Positions 51,387 to 58,941 of a DNA stretch of 64,000 bases are shown here, piece by piece. Made by a program: the position numbers and the translations under genes. The notes beneath the pieces were generated by a model that made no database searches, had not been told where the DNA came from, and saw only the letters and a list, made by a program, of their open reading frames with translations. Numbering within the stretch: the first letter of the stretch is position 1; each line of letters opens with the position of its first letter. The stretch is from Pacificispira sp002696645 (GTDB taxonomy: Bacteria > Pseudomonadota > Alphaproteobacteria > UBA8366 > Aestuariispiraceae), in contig NZ_JBLZHU010000002.1 in assembly GCF_048892425.1 (NCBI RefSeq), positions 248,001-312,000 of the forward strand, given 5' to 3'.

Positions 51387-52751
51387 ATGAAAATCGCTGT
51401 TATCGGAAGCGGCATTGCAGGTCTGGGCAGCGCCTGGCTGTTGAACGGCGCATATGATGTCACGGTCTATGAAAAGGGTGGCACGGTTGGCGGGCATTCC
51501 AACACAGTCGATGCCCCAACGGGTCTGGATGGGGAAACGACCCCCGTCGATACGGGGTTTATCGTCTATAATGAACGTACCTATCCCAATCTGATTGGAT
51601 TGTTCGACACGTTGGGTGTGACCCGGATCAAGACGGATATGTCCTTTGGCGTATCGGTGGATCAGGGGCGGCTGGAATATGGCGGCAGCGATCTGAAAAG
51701 CCTGTTCGCGCAGAAGCGAAACCTGATTTCCCCACGGTTCATCCGAATGGTCCGTGACATTCTGCGGTTTTATAAGGTGGCCCCTGGCTTATTGTCATCC
51801 GGGGCGGCAGACGGGATGACATTGGCGGATCTGTTGGCGCGGGATGGATATTCCAGGGCTTTCATCGACGATCACCTGTTGCCCATGGCCGCGGCAATCT
51901 GGTCCTGCCCGGTCAGCAAAATGGGTCAGTTTCCGGCGGCCAGTTTCATTCGGTTCTTTGACAATCACGGGCTGTTGCAGGTTGAAAACCGGCCGCAATG
52001 GTGGACGGTTCAGGGCGGCAGCCGGAATTATGTTAATCGCATTCGGGCGGATCTGGGTCGGGATGTTCTGGTCAAACAGGGCGTAAAGGCCGTGACGCGG
52101 GGCGATGATCAGGTCACCCTGCATCTGGAAGATGGCGGTCAGGCGGACTATGACCGCGTGGTCTTTGCCTGTCATGGCGACCAGGCCCATCACCTGTTGG
52201 CGGATAAAACCGATAAGGAATCTGATATCCTGTCGCGGTTCACCTATCAGACGAATCGGGCTGTGCTGCATAAAGATGTCGCACAGATGCCCCGCCGTCG
52301 GAAGGTCTGGTCCAGTTGGAATTATCTGACACAACGGGGAACCGATCTGGACACCCGCCAGGTGTCGGTCACCTATTGGATGAACCAGCTGCAAAGCCTA
52401 GACCCCGATTTTCCGCTGTTTGTGACGTTAAACCCAATTCACGACATTGATCCTGGAATGATTCACCAGGAATTCGACTATGATCATCCGGTATTCGATC
52501 ACGGGGCCCTGGAGGCGCAGGCCCGCCTGCCAGAGATTCAGGGGCATGGTGGTGTGTGGTTCTGTGGCAGCTATTGCGGCTATGGCTTTCACGAGGATGG
52601 TTTGGGCTCTGCCGTTGCCGTCGCCCGTGCCTTTGGGGTTGCCGCCCCCTGGGGTCATTACCCGGTGCATGCCATGCAGGCCGTCGGGCCAATCTCTGAT
52701 GCTGCTGTTGGCGTTCCAAAGGGCCGGGCTGAGAAAGAGGTGGCAGCATGA
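51387..52751 (+). CDS. FAD-dependent amine oxidase-family protein
   Basis: A 454-residue flavoprotein: dinucleotide fold IAVIGSGIAGLGSAWLLNG, then TVYEKGGTVGGHSNTVDAPT and a late substrate/FAD segment VWFCGSYCGYGFHEDGLGSA. It belongs to the NAD(P)/FAD group that accompanies photolyase, DUF1365 and cyclopropane synthase in many bacteria. Its reaction in that set (for example a fatty-acyl or carotenoid-like oxidation or desaturation) is not settled. Its TGA overlaps the DUF1365 start (ATGA). Confidence 0.88.
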   Translation: MKIAVIGSGIAGLGSAWLLNGAYDVTVYEKGGTVGGHSNTVDAPTGLDGETTPVDTGFIVYNERTYPNLIGLFDTLGVTRIKTDMSFGVSVDQGRLEYGGSDLKSLFAQKRNLISPRFIRMVRDILRFYKVAPGLLSSGAADGMTLADLLARDGYSRAFIDDHLLPMAAAIWSCPVSKMGQFPAASFIRFFDNHGLLQVENRPQWWTVQGGSRNYVNRIRADLGRDVLVKQGVKAVTRGDDQVTLHLEDGGQADYDRVVFACHGDQAHHLLADKTDKESDILSRFTYQTNRAVLHKDVAQMPRRRKVWSSWNYLTQRGTDLDTRQVSVTYWMNQLQSLDPDFPLFVTLNPIHDIDPGMIHQEFDYDHPVFDHGALEAQARLPEIQGHGGVWFCGSYCGYGFHEDGLGSAVAVARAFGVAAPWGHYPVHAMQAVGPISDAAVGVPKGRAEKEVAA

Positions 52752-53536
52752 CCGATCCGGCGCTCCAGTCTGATGGAACCCTGTATCGGGGCCAGGTCAT
52801 GCATAAACGCATGAAGCCTTTTATTCATGAACTGACCTATTCTGTCTTTTCAATTCTGGTCGATGTGGACGCCCTGCCACAGATGGATCAGCGCATGCGG
52901 TTGTTTGGTCATAATCGTTGGGCGCCGATCAGCCTGTGGGATCGGGACTACGGGATGCGGGACGGCAGCGCCATTCGGGGCTGGGTCGAAGCTGCCTTGC
53001 AAGAGCAGGGTCTGGCGCTGAAGGGTGGGGCAATCCATCTGCTGACATTTCCCAGATTATGGGGCTATGCCTTCAATCCGTTGAGCCTTTACTACTGTTA
53101 TGATTCTGATCACCAGCTTCGGGCTGTCTTGTATGAGGTCTCAAATACATTCGGGGAATCTCACGGCTATCTTATTCCTGTATCGGCGGAACAGGCGGCA
53201 GGTGCGGCCATCCATCAGGAAACGGCTAAGGTTTTTCATGTCTCCCCCTTTATTGAGATGTCATGCCGATACCACTTCAGTCTGACAGCGCCTGGTGCAC
53301 GCCTGTCAGTGCTGATCAATCAGTCCGATTCGACAGGCGATCCAATCCTGATGGCGAAGCATACCGCCCGGGGGGTACCGCTGACGGATAAGGCGTTGCT
53401 GGGGGCAATTTTGCGCTATCCTTTGATGACCGCGAAAGTGATCGGCGGCATCCATTGGGAGGCGCTGAGGCTTTGGCTGAAGGGGGCGAAATATTACCCG
53501 AAACCACCCGCGCCAACAAAACATGTAACGCGATGA
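52748..53536 (+). CDS. DUF1365 protein
   Basis: The 262-residue cytoplasmic protein is a full-length DUF1365 member: LYRGQVMHKRMKPFIHELTY, LTFPRLWGYAFNPLSLYYCY, VSNTFGESHGYLIP and VSPFIEMSCRYHFSLTAPGA. The family has no assigned reaction but nearly always lies between the amine oxidase and the cyclopropane-fatty-acid synthase, as here, implying a role in lipid modification under photo-oxidative stress. Overlaps the preceding gene by 4 bp and ends 40 bp before the next. Confidence 0.92.
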   Translation: MTDPALQSDGTLYRGQVMHKRMKPFIHELTYSVFSILVDVDALPQMDQRMRLFGHNRWAPISLWDRDYGMRDGSAIRGWVEAALQEQGLALKGGAIHLLTFPRLWGYAFNPLSLYYCYDSDHQLRAVLYEVSNTFGESHGYLIPVSAEQAAGAAIHQETAKVFHVSPFIEMSCRYHFSLTAPGARLSVLINQSDSTGDPILMAKHTARGVPLTDKALLGAILRYPLMTAKVIGGIHWEALRLWLKGAKYYPKPPAPTKHVTR

Positions 53537-53576
53537 CGATACCAAAACGGGCAATATGGATGGGGACGAATTGATA

Positions 53577-54830
53577 ATGAGCGATGGCGTTACCAAAACT
53601 GACTATTCGACTGGGGATCAGATGATTGGGCGTAAGAATCAGGATGAACCGAGGCTGTCACTGTTAAGCCGGTTACATTTCGCCATGGCAAACCGCATCC
53701 ATTATGGCACGTTTGAAGTCACCGTGCCGGAAGGTGTGACGCGGAAATGTGGCGGCAAGGAACCGGGTCCCAATGGCCCGATAACGCTAAACAACAGCCG
53801 CATGGTCCCTCGCATGATCCTGGGTGGCAATGTAGGATTAGGGGAAAGCTATCTGGATGGGGACTGGGACAGTTCCAATCTGGCGGATTTCCTGACAGTC
53901 GGTGCGATGAATTATGAGGCACTGGACGAAACCCTGAATGGCAGCATGGTCTATCGTGTCGCCAACCGCCTGATCCATCACGGGTTCAACAGCAATTCCA
54001 AGCGCGGCAGCCGCAAGAATATCGCCCATCATTACGATTTGGGAAATGCGTTCTATGAGCGCTGGCTGGACCCCAGCATGACGTACTCTTCTGCACAATT
54101 TGACGATGTGGCGGGGGATCTGGAATCCGCCCAGGCCCGTAAATATGACCTGCTGGCGGATCGCCTTAATCTAACGCCCGACAGCACCGTGCTGGAAATC
54201 GGCTGTGGCTGGGGCGGCTTTGCAGAGCGCGTCGCAAAGGAGCGGGGCGCGAAAGTGACCGGCATCACGATTTCCCGCGAACAGCACGATTATGCCCAGG
54301 CCCGCATGCAGCGGGAGGGACTGAATGACAAGGTCGATATCCGCCTGATCGATTACCGGGATCTGGAGGGTCAGTTTGACCACATCGCCTCAATAGAGAT
54401 GTTCGAGGCGGTGGGAGAGAAATACTGGCCGGTGTTCTTTGATGGAGTGCGCGATCGCCTGAAAGAGGGTGGGCGCGCGGCCCTGCAGATCATCACGATT
54501 GGGGATCGGCATTTTGACAATTATCGCCGCCGTCCGGATTTTATCCAGCGGTACATTTTTCCAGGCGGCATGTTGCCATCGCCCAGTGCTTTGAAAATGG
54601 GCGCGGAAGCGGTGGGACTTAGCCAGATTTCTTCGGAAGGTTTTGGTCTTTCCTATGCCAGAACCCTGTCTGAATGGAATGATCGCTTTCAGAAAGCCTG
54701 GGGTGAAATTGCCGAAATCGGTTTCGACAATCGCTTCAAGCGGATGTGGGAATATTATCTGGCCTATTGCGAGGCGGGATTCCGATCCGGCACGGTTGAT
54801 GTGAAACGCGTCACCCTGGCAAAGGTTTAA
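53577..54830 (+). CDS. cfa: Cyclopropane-fatty-acyl-phospholipid synthase family methyltransferase
   Basis: A 417-residue SAM-dependent enzyme that acts on unsaturated acyl chains of membrane lipids. N-terminal lipid-binding part (VGLGESYLDGDWDSSNLADF), linker AHHYDLGNAFYERWLDPSMT, SAM motif VLEIGCGWGGFAERVAKERG (about 205-225), then IASIEMFEAVGEKYWPVFFD, YIFPGGMLPS and AYCEAGFRSG. Start at 53577 (MSDGVTKTD) or the ATG at 53556. In photo-stress clusters such paralogues may make other methylated acyl chains, so a plain cyclopropane product is probable, not certain. Confidence 0.9.
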   Translation: MSDGVTKTDYSTGDQMIGRKNQDEPRLSLLSRLHFAMANRIHYGTFEVTVPEGVTRKCGGKEPGPNGPITLNNSRMVPRMILGGNVGLGESYLDGDWDSSNLADFLTVGAMNYEALDETLNGSMVYRVANRLIHHGFNSNSKRGSRKNIAHHYDLGNAFYERWLDPSMTYSSAQFDDVAGDLESAQARKYDLLADRLNLTPDSTVLEIGCGWGGFAERVAKERGAKVTGITISREQHDYAQARMQREGLNDKVDIRLIDYRDLEGQFDHIASIEMFEAVGEKYWPVFFDGVRDRLKEGGRAALQIITIGDRHFDNYRRRPDFIQRYIFPGGMLPSPSALKMGAEAVGLSQISSEGFGLSYARTLSEWNDRFQKAWGEIAEIGFDNRFKRMWEYYLAYCEAGFRSGTVDVKRVTLAKV

Positions 54831-54864
54831 CGCCATTAAACCCGCCCCTAACGCACCGCAAACC

Positions 54865-56184
54865 ATGGTTCCATTGATGGTGCTGATCGCCTATGGCTTG
54901 CTGGGCCTGCCCTTGGCGGCAGCGACATTGCCGCTGTATGTGCATATCCCGAATTATTACGCCGTTGATCTCGGTCTGGGCCTCGCTGCAGTGGGTGGTG
55001 CAATGTTCCTGATGCGAATCTGGGATGTGGTGACGGATCCGTTGATTGGCATTCTGTCGGACCGCATTGGGGGGCGATATGGTCGTCGACGTTTGTGGGT
55101 CGGCATGGGTATTCCCGTCGCCATGCTGGGAGGATGGATGATCTTTCGCCCACCGCTGGGCGCGGATATCACGTATCTGGTCGTGGCCGGACTTGTTCTG
55201 CATCTGGGTTGGACCATGGTCATGTTGCCTTATCAGGCCTGGGGGGCGGAACTCAGCCGTGATTATAACACCCGCAACCGCATCGCGGCGGCCCGAGAGA
55301 TGTTCGTGATTGCAGGAACATTGGTTGCGGGGGGATTGGTTGCTATGGCGGCGTCTCCAGCGGATCGGGGGCATGCCTTGGGCATTGTGGGATTGTTTCT
55401 GGCAATCGGATTGCCGCTGTCAGCGATACCGCTGTTTTGGAAAGTTCCTGATCCTCAGATTGCTGCGGTTACAGCGAAAGTCTCTTGGCGACAGGGCTTA
55501 TCGGTGATGGTTGGAAACCGCCCCTTTCGCAGGCTTCTGCTGGCCTGGGTCCTGAATGGGATCGCCAATGGATTGCCCGCGACACTGTTTTTACTATTCG
55601 TAGAGAATATTGTTGGCGCGCCTCAGCAATCCGGTTTGTTTCTTTTGACGTATTTCTTAGTAGCCGTTGTTGGCATGCCGGTATGGCTGTGGATAGCGCG
55701 AAAATTTGGCAAGCATCGGACCTGGTGTATTGCCATGATCTGGGCCTGTGGCTGGTTTGCCTTGGCGCCTTTGATTGGGGTGGGTGACGGCGGTTTGTAT
55801 CTGGCGCTGTGCATCGGCACTGGTTTCGCCCTGGGTGCGGATTTGGCGCTGCCCCCGTCAATGCAGGCGGATGTGGTGGATGTTGATACTGCTGCCCTGA
55901 CCAAGGCCGGGGGCGGGGCCGCGCGTACAGGGGTCTATTTCGCCCTGTGGGGCATGGCGACGAAATTGTCGCTGGCCCTGGCAGTGGGCATCGCATTCCC
56001 CCTGCTGGACTGGGCAGGGTTTCAGGCCAACAGCCTGGAAACCAGTGGGGAGACGGCGTTGGTTCTGCTGTACGGATTTGTGCCGATTGTGTTCAAGGCG
56101 GGGGCCATAGCGGTCATGTGGCACTTCCCACTGAGCCTGAATGATCAGGAGGCGCTGAAGGCGCGGATAGAGGGTGTTGGGTGA
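54865..56184 (+). CDS. MFS transporter, GPH (sugar:cation symporter-like) family
   Basis: A 439-residue protein with about 12 helices of the MFS_2/GPH type: GAMFLMRIWDVVTDPLIGIL, SDRIGGRYGRRRLWVGMGI, MLPYQAWGAELSRDYNTRNR. MFS_2 proteins in bacteria import glycosides; relatives in eukaryotes move lysolipids, which would suit the lipid-modifying neighbours, but this is inference. The gene lies 34 bp after cfa and is followed after 1 bp by the DUF3833 lipoprotein. Confidence 0.88.
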   Translation: MVPLMVLIAYGLLGLPLAAATLPLYVHIPNYYAVDLGLGLAAVGGAMFLMRIWDVVTDPLIGILSDRIGGRYGRRRLWVGMGIPVAMLGGWMIFRPPLGADITYLVVAGLVLHLGWTMVMLPYQAWGAELSRDYNTRNRIAAAREMFVIAGTLVAGGLVAMAASPADRGHALGIVGLFLAIGLPLSAIPLFWKVPDPQIAAVTAKVSWRQGLSVMVGNRPFRRLLLAWVLNGIANGLPATLFLLFVENIVGAPQQSGLFLLTYFLVAVVGMPVWLWIARKFGKHRTWCIAMIWACGWFALAPLIGVGDGGLYLALCIGTGFALGADLALPPSMQADVVDVDTAALTKAGGGAARTGVYFALWGMATKLSLALAVGIAFPLLDWAGFQANSLETSGETALVLLYGFVPIVFKAGAIAVMWHFPLSLNDQEALKARIEGVG

Positions 56185-56185
56185 T

Positions 56186-56761
56186 ATGAAACAGATTTTG
56201 ACGGGCGCGCTGATCCTGGCGCTGACACTGTTAATGGGATGCAGCACTATGAAAATAACTGATTTTGAGGACAAGACACCGAAATTTATCCTGGAAGAGT
56301 ATTTCGAGGGCAAGACCGAAGCGTCTGGAATTTTCTATGACCGCTTCGGGGACATCCGCAGGCAATTTGTTGTGTCGATCACGGGTAAGGTAGAGGGTGA
56401 CAAACTGTATCTGCAGGAAGACTTTGTTTATGACGATGGTGAAACCGAACAGCGCATTTGGACCCTGACCCGCACCGGGCCGACGACCTATGAAGGCACC
56501 GCAGCGGGTGTTGTCGGGATTGCAAAGGGTCAGATCGCCGGGAATGCATTCCAGTGGACCTATACCTATGATCTGAAAATGAAGGAGCGCACGCTGCGTG
56601 TCACATTCGATGACTGGATGTTCTTACAGCCCAACGGGGTGGTCATGAATCGCGCCACGGTCTCCAAATGGGGGATAGAGCTTGGCACCGTTGTCATATC
56701 GTTCAGCCGGATGGACGAAAAGACATCCAAATCCCTGGCAATGGACCACGCCGCCGAATAG
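56186..56761 (+). CDS. DUF3833 lipoprotein
   Basis: A 191-residue lipoprotein; lipobox LMG-Cys19. The mature part is a beta-rich barrel-like DUF3833 domain: FILEEYFEGKTEASGIFYDR, FGDIRRQFVVSITGKVEG, DEMR-like tail WMFLQPNGVVMNRATVSKWG. Function unknown; it is a standing member of the photolyase/DUF1365/cfa gene set and may carry or shield lipids. Start at ATG 56186; the in-frame ATG at 56174 overlaps the transporter. Convergent with the NTF2-like gene. Confidence 0.9.
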   Translation: MKQILTGALILALTLLMGCSTMKITDFEDKTPKFILEEYFEGKTEASGIFYDRFGDIRRQFVVSITGKVEGDKLYLQEDFVYDDGETEQRIWTLTRTGPTTYEGTAAGVVGIAKGQIAGNAFQWTYTYDLKMKERTLRVTFDDWMFLQPNGVVMNRATVSKWGIELGTVVISFSRMDEKTSKSLAMDHAAE

Positions 56762-56764
56762 ATT

Positions 56765-57205
56765 TCAGACCCGGATCATCGCCTGTATGCGCCGGATGAT
56801 CCACCCAATCACGGGCAGTTTCGCATAAAGCTGTGCGCCGCTGTCCCAATGGTCATGATGGGCCTTAACGCGGCCGTCTTCGGCAATGTGAATCTCGCTC
56901 ATTCCTTCAAATTGCCAGGTGTCCTTTCTGCCTTTCGGAATGCAGGAAAAGGACCAGCGGATGTAACCCGCCCGGTCAGAGGCGGTGATGTCATGCACGG
57001 CGAAGCTGGGCGCATGGGACCGCTCAAGCATATCTTCCAGAATGGCCGCCAAAGCGGGTTTTCCACGCACATCGTTGAACGGATCGGTGAAGTGGATATC
57101 CTCTGTCGCCAGGGCCAACAGGGCCGGCAGCCCACCTGGCATGGGGGCGGCGAAGGCCGTCGCCCAGCGTTCGGTAATTGTATGCAGGTGTTGTGATTGC
57201 GTCAT
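56765..57205 (-). CDS. NTF2/SnoaL-like protein
   Basis: A 146-residue single-domain protein of the NTF2-like fold: HLHTITERWATAFAAPMPGG, ATEDIHFTDPFNDVRGKPAL, FEGMSEIHIAEDGRVKAHHD and the C-terminal HWDSGAQLYAKLPVIGWIIR. No catalytic residues can be assigned. The ATG at 57205 overlaps the SDR stop (ATGA), so it is co-translated with that gene, a pairing seen in photo-stress clusters. A longer frame to 57241 is not needed. Confidence 0.85.
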   Translation of the reverse strand: MTQSQHLHTITERWATAFAAPMPGGLPALLALATEDIHFTDPFNDVRGKPALAAILEDMLERSHAPSFAVHDITASDRAGYIRWSFSCIPKGRKDTWQFEGMSEIHIAEDGRVKAHHDHWDSGAQLYAKLPVIGWIIRRIQAMIRV

Positions 57206-57960
57206 TGGCCCGTCGCTTTTCGGATCAGCGCAAAGTACCATTTTGCGGGCAAAAGCTGCAAGAATTTCAATTGCCAGACAAAACGGCGCGGGAAGGATAT
57301 CTCGAACCGGTCGCTCATCAATCCCGCCCAGATCCGACTGGCGGCATCCTCTGGCTCCATCAGATACGGCATCGGAAAATCATTCTTGTCGGTCAGCGGC
57401 GTGCGCACGAAACCGGGACAGATTACCTGGACCTTCACGCCCTTGGGATCGATCTCACAGGCCAGGGACTCGGCCATAGCAATGGTTCCAGCCTTACTGG
57501 CGCAATACGCCCCGGCGCGGGGTAATCCGCGGAATCCGGCAACGCTGGCCGTCAGGGCAATCTGCCCAGCACCCCGGGGCAGAAACCGCTTCAGCAACGG
57601 GTCCAATCCATTCGCCATGCCGGTCATGTTCAAGGCATAGATTTTCGCGACTTCCTGGGCGTCAAAGGCACTGGCGGGCATATCCGCATGGGTTCCCGCA
57701 TTCAGAACGGCGATCGTAATGGGCCCGTGATCGTGTTCAATTGCCTCAACAACTGCTGTCGTCGCCTGCGGGTCAAGGACATCCAATGGATAGGCGTGAA
57801 TTTTGCCCGGATGCTCATTCACCACTGCCGCCAGCTTATCTTCAGATCTGGCGCTGATTGCGACTTTCCATCCCTGATTGGCGGCATGGCGCGCCAGATG
57901 GGCACCGATCCCCATGCTGGCCCCGGTGATCCAGATCAGTCCCGGCTCCCTGTTGCTCAT
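57202..57960 (-). CDS. Short-chain dehydrogenase/reductase
   Basis: A classical SDR of 252 residues: cofactor motif TGASMGIG (12-19), structural NAG (87-89), catalytic Asn111, Ser139, Tyr152 and Lys156 (YCASK), then CPGFVRTPLTD. Arg/Ser after strand 2 (ISARSEDKL) suggests NADP(H). The substrate is unknown; linked to the NTF2-like gene by a 4-bp overlap and facing the cfa/DUF3833 operon. Last about 35 residues are basic and hydrophobic (FVWQLKFLQLLPAKWYFALI), possibly membrane-associated. Confidence 0.92.
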   Translation of the reverse strand: MSNREPGLIWITGASMGIGAHLARHAANQGWKVAISARSEDKLAAVVNEHPGKIHAYPLDVLDPQATTAVVEAIEHDHGPITIAVLNAGTHADMPASAFDAQEVAKIYALNMTGMANGLDPLLKRFLPRGAGQIALTASVAGFRGLPRAGAYCASKAGTIAMAESLACEIDPKGVKVQVICPGFVRTPLTDKNDFPMPYLMEPEDAASRIWAGLMSDRFEISFPRRFVWQLKFLQLLPAKWYFALIRKATGQ

Positions 57961-57986
57961 GCTGTTCCTTTCGGGCGCGCCACTGC

Positions 57987-57996
57987 GTACGCGTAC
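57987..57996. promoter_or_regulatory. Palindrome GTACGCGTAC upstream of the SDR gene
   Basis: A perfect 10-bp dyad 27 bp before the SDR start, overlapped by a second dyad-like stretch GCGTAC-ATT-GTATGC. It may be a repressor site controlling the SDR-NTF2 pair. Inference only. Confidence 0.3.
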
Positions 57997-58036
57997 ATTG
58001 TATGCGCCACTATGGTAACGAGTCAGGCTTCAAGGT

Positions 58037-58714
58037 TCAAACGAGCTGATAATCAAACTCATCCCCTTTGAAGGGGAAGCTCAACTTCGTCCATTGGTTC
58101 TTTCGATCATACCACAGGTTTAATTCAATATCGCCGCTGATGGCAAATCCCTGGGCTTCGACCATGCCAGCGGCGGTCCTGACAGTCTGCCATCCCTGAG
58201 GCATGACGGTGACCGCCATGACCCGACCTTTCTGGGTATCCAGCAATCGGCTGCAGTGAACGGTCTGTTCATTCCAATAGGTGGTGGGTAAAATGCCCAG
58301 ACCATCAATCTCATAATCTTCATCATGATCCCGCGTCACCCGAATGACGGACTGGTCCCGAACGGCCTGCACGGCATAGGGCGTACCGTCATCATCCGTC
58401 TTGGACGCAAAGGATTTAAAAGAGCCGTCTTCCCAGATTTCGGTGTTCTGATGGCGATACCGGTACAGGACCAGCGGCCCAATCCCGACTTCCAAAAGAA
58501 TGTCGATTCGGGCTGTCGTGCGGTTGCCATCCTGTTGCAGATCAATCGTGTGATGACCGATCGCGGATCCATTGCGGAAGACATCGAAATCAAGCTCTCC
58601 ATCTCGCGGGCTGAACTCGGCCTCAGACAGGCTGGCCCGGGAAATACCGGAAAACGGAGCCATCAACGCGATGCTGGCTGCACCCATAATCACATGGCGG
58701 CGGGTGTGATGCAT
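58037..58714 (-). CDS. DUF6134 exported protein
   Basis: A 225-residue secreted protein: N-terminal TRRHVIMGAASIALMAPF resembles a Tat or Sec signal (twin Arg at 5-6), cleavage near SRA27. The mature domain is beta-rich (GELDFDVFRNGSAIGHHTID, ILPTTYWNEQTVHCSRLLDT, DIELNLWYDRKNQWTKLSFP), matching DUF6134, a family of lipid/LPS-export-like sandwich proteins without known function. A TGATCC-N16-CGTA promoter lies just upstream. Confidence 0.8.
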   Translation of the reverse strand: MHHTRRHVIMGAASIALMAPFSGISRASLSEAEFSPRDGELDFDVFRNGSAIGHHTIDLQQDGNRTTARIDILLEVGIGPLVLYRYRHQNTEIWEDGSFKSFASKTDDDGTPYAVQAVRDQSVIRVTRDHDEDYEIDGLGILPTTYWNEQTVHCSRLLDTQKGRVMAVTVMPQGWQTVRTAAGMVEAQGFAISGDIELNLWYDRKNQWTKLSFPFKGDEFDYQLV

Positions 58715-58753
58715 TCTAAGAGCCTTTTTATATGTTTTTTACCCTACCATCGG

Positions 58754-58779
58754 TACGGTTGATGGGCACTTTTGGATCA
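58754..58779 (-). promoter_or_regulatory. ECF (RpoE/ChrR-type) promoter candidate for the DUF6134 gene
   Basis: On the minus strand TGATCC (58779-58774), a 16-bp spacer and CGTA (58757-58754) match my recollection of the consensus used by singlet-oxygen-responsive RpoE-ChrR sigma factors (ECF11). Its location 40 bp before the start codon is right for a promoter. No rpoE-chrR pair lies in the window. Confidence 0.5.
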
Positions 58780-58801
58780 GATCAACAGTAAGTATTGGCA
58801 C

Positions 58802-58830
58802 CAGTCACGGATGTTTCACGGTCGAGTCAC
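58802..58830 (+). promoter_or_regulatory. Pho box (three 11-bp repeats) of phoX
   Basis: CAGTCAC-GGAT-GTTTCAC-GGTC-GAGTCAC keeps the 7+4 spacing of PhoB sites over three repeats. TATCTT (58852) is a candidate -10. The site lies 112 bp before phoX and would put it under the PhoB encoded at 38249. Confidence 0.7.
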
Positions 58831-58941
58831 GGTGTGGAAATCCTGTTCCAATATCTTAGACACAGTGCCCAGTCATCGTTTCACGCGATCCGCCATGGGC
58901 TGCATCTTACCCAATCTTAATTGATAAGGAATTGATCTGCT

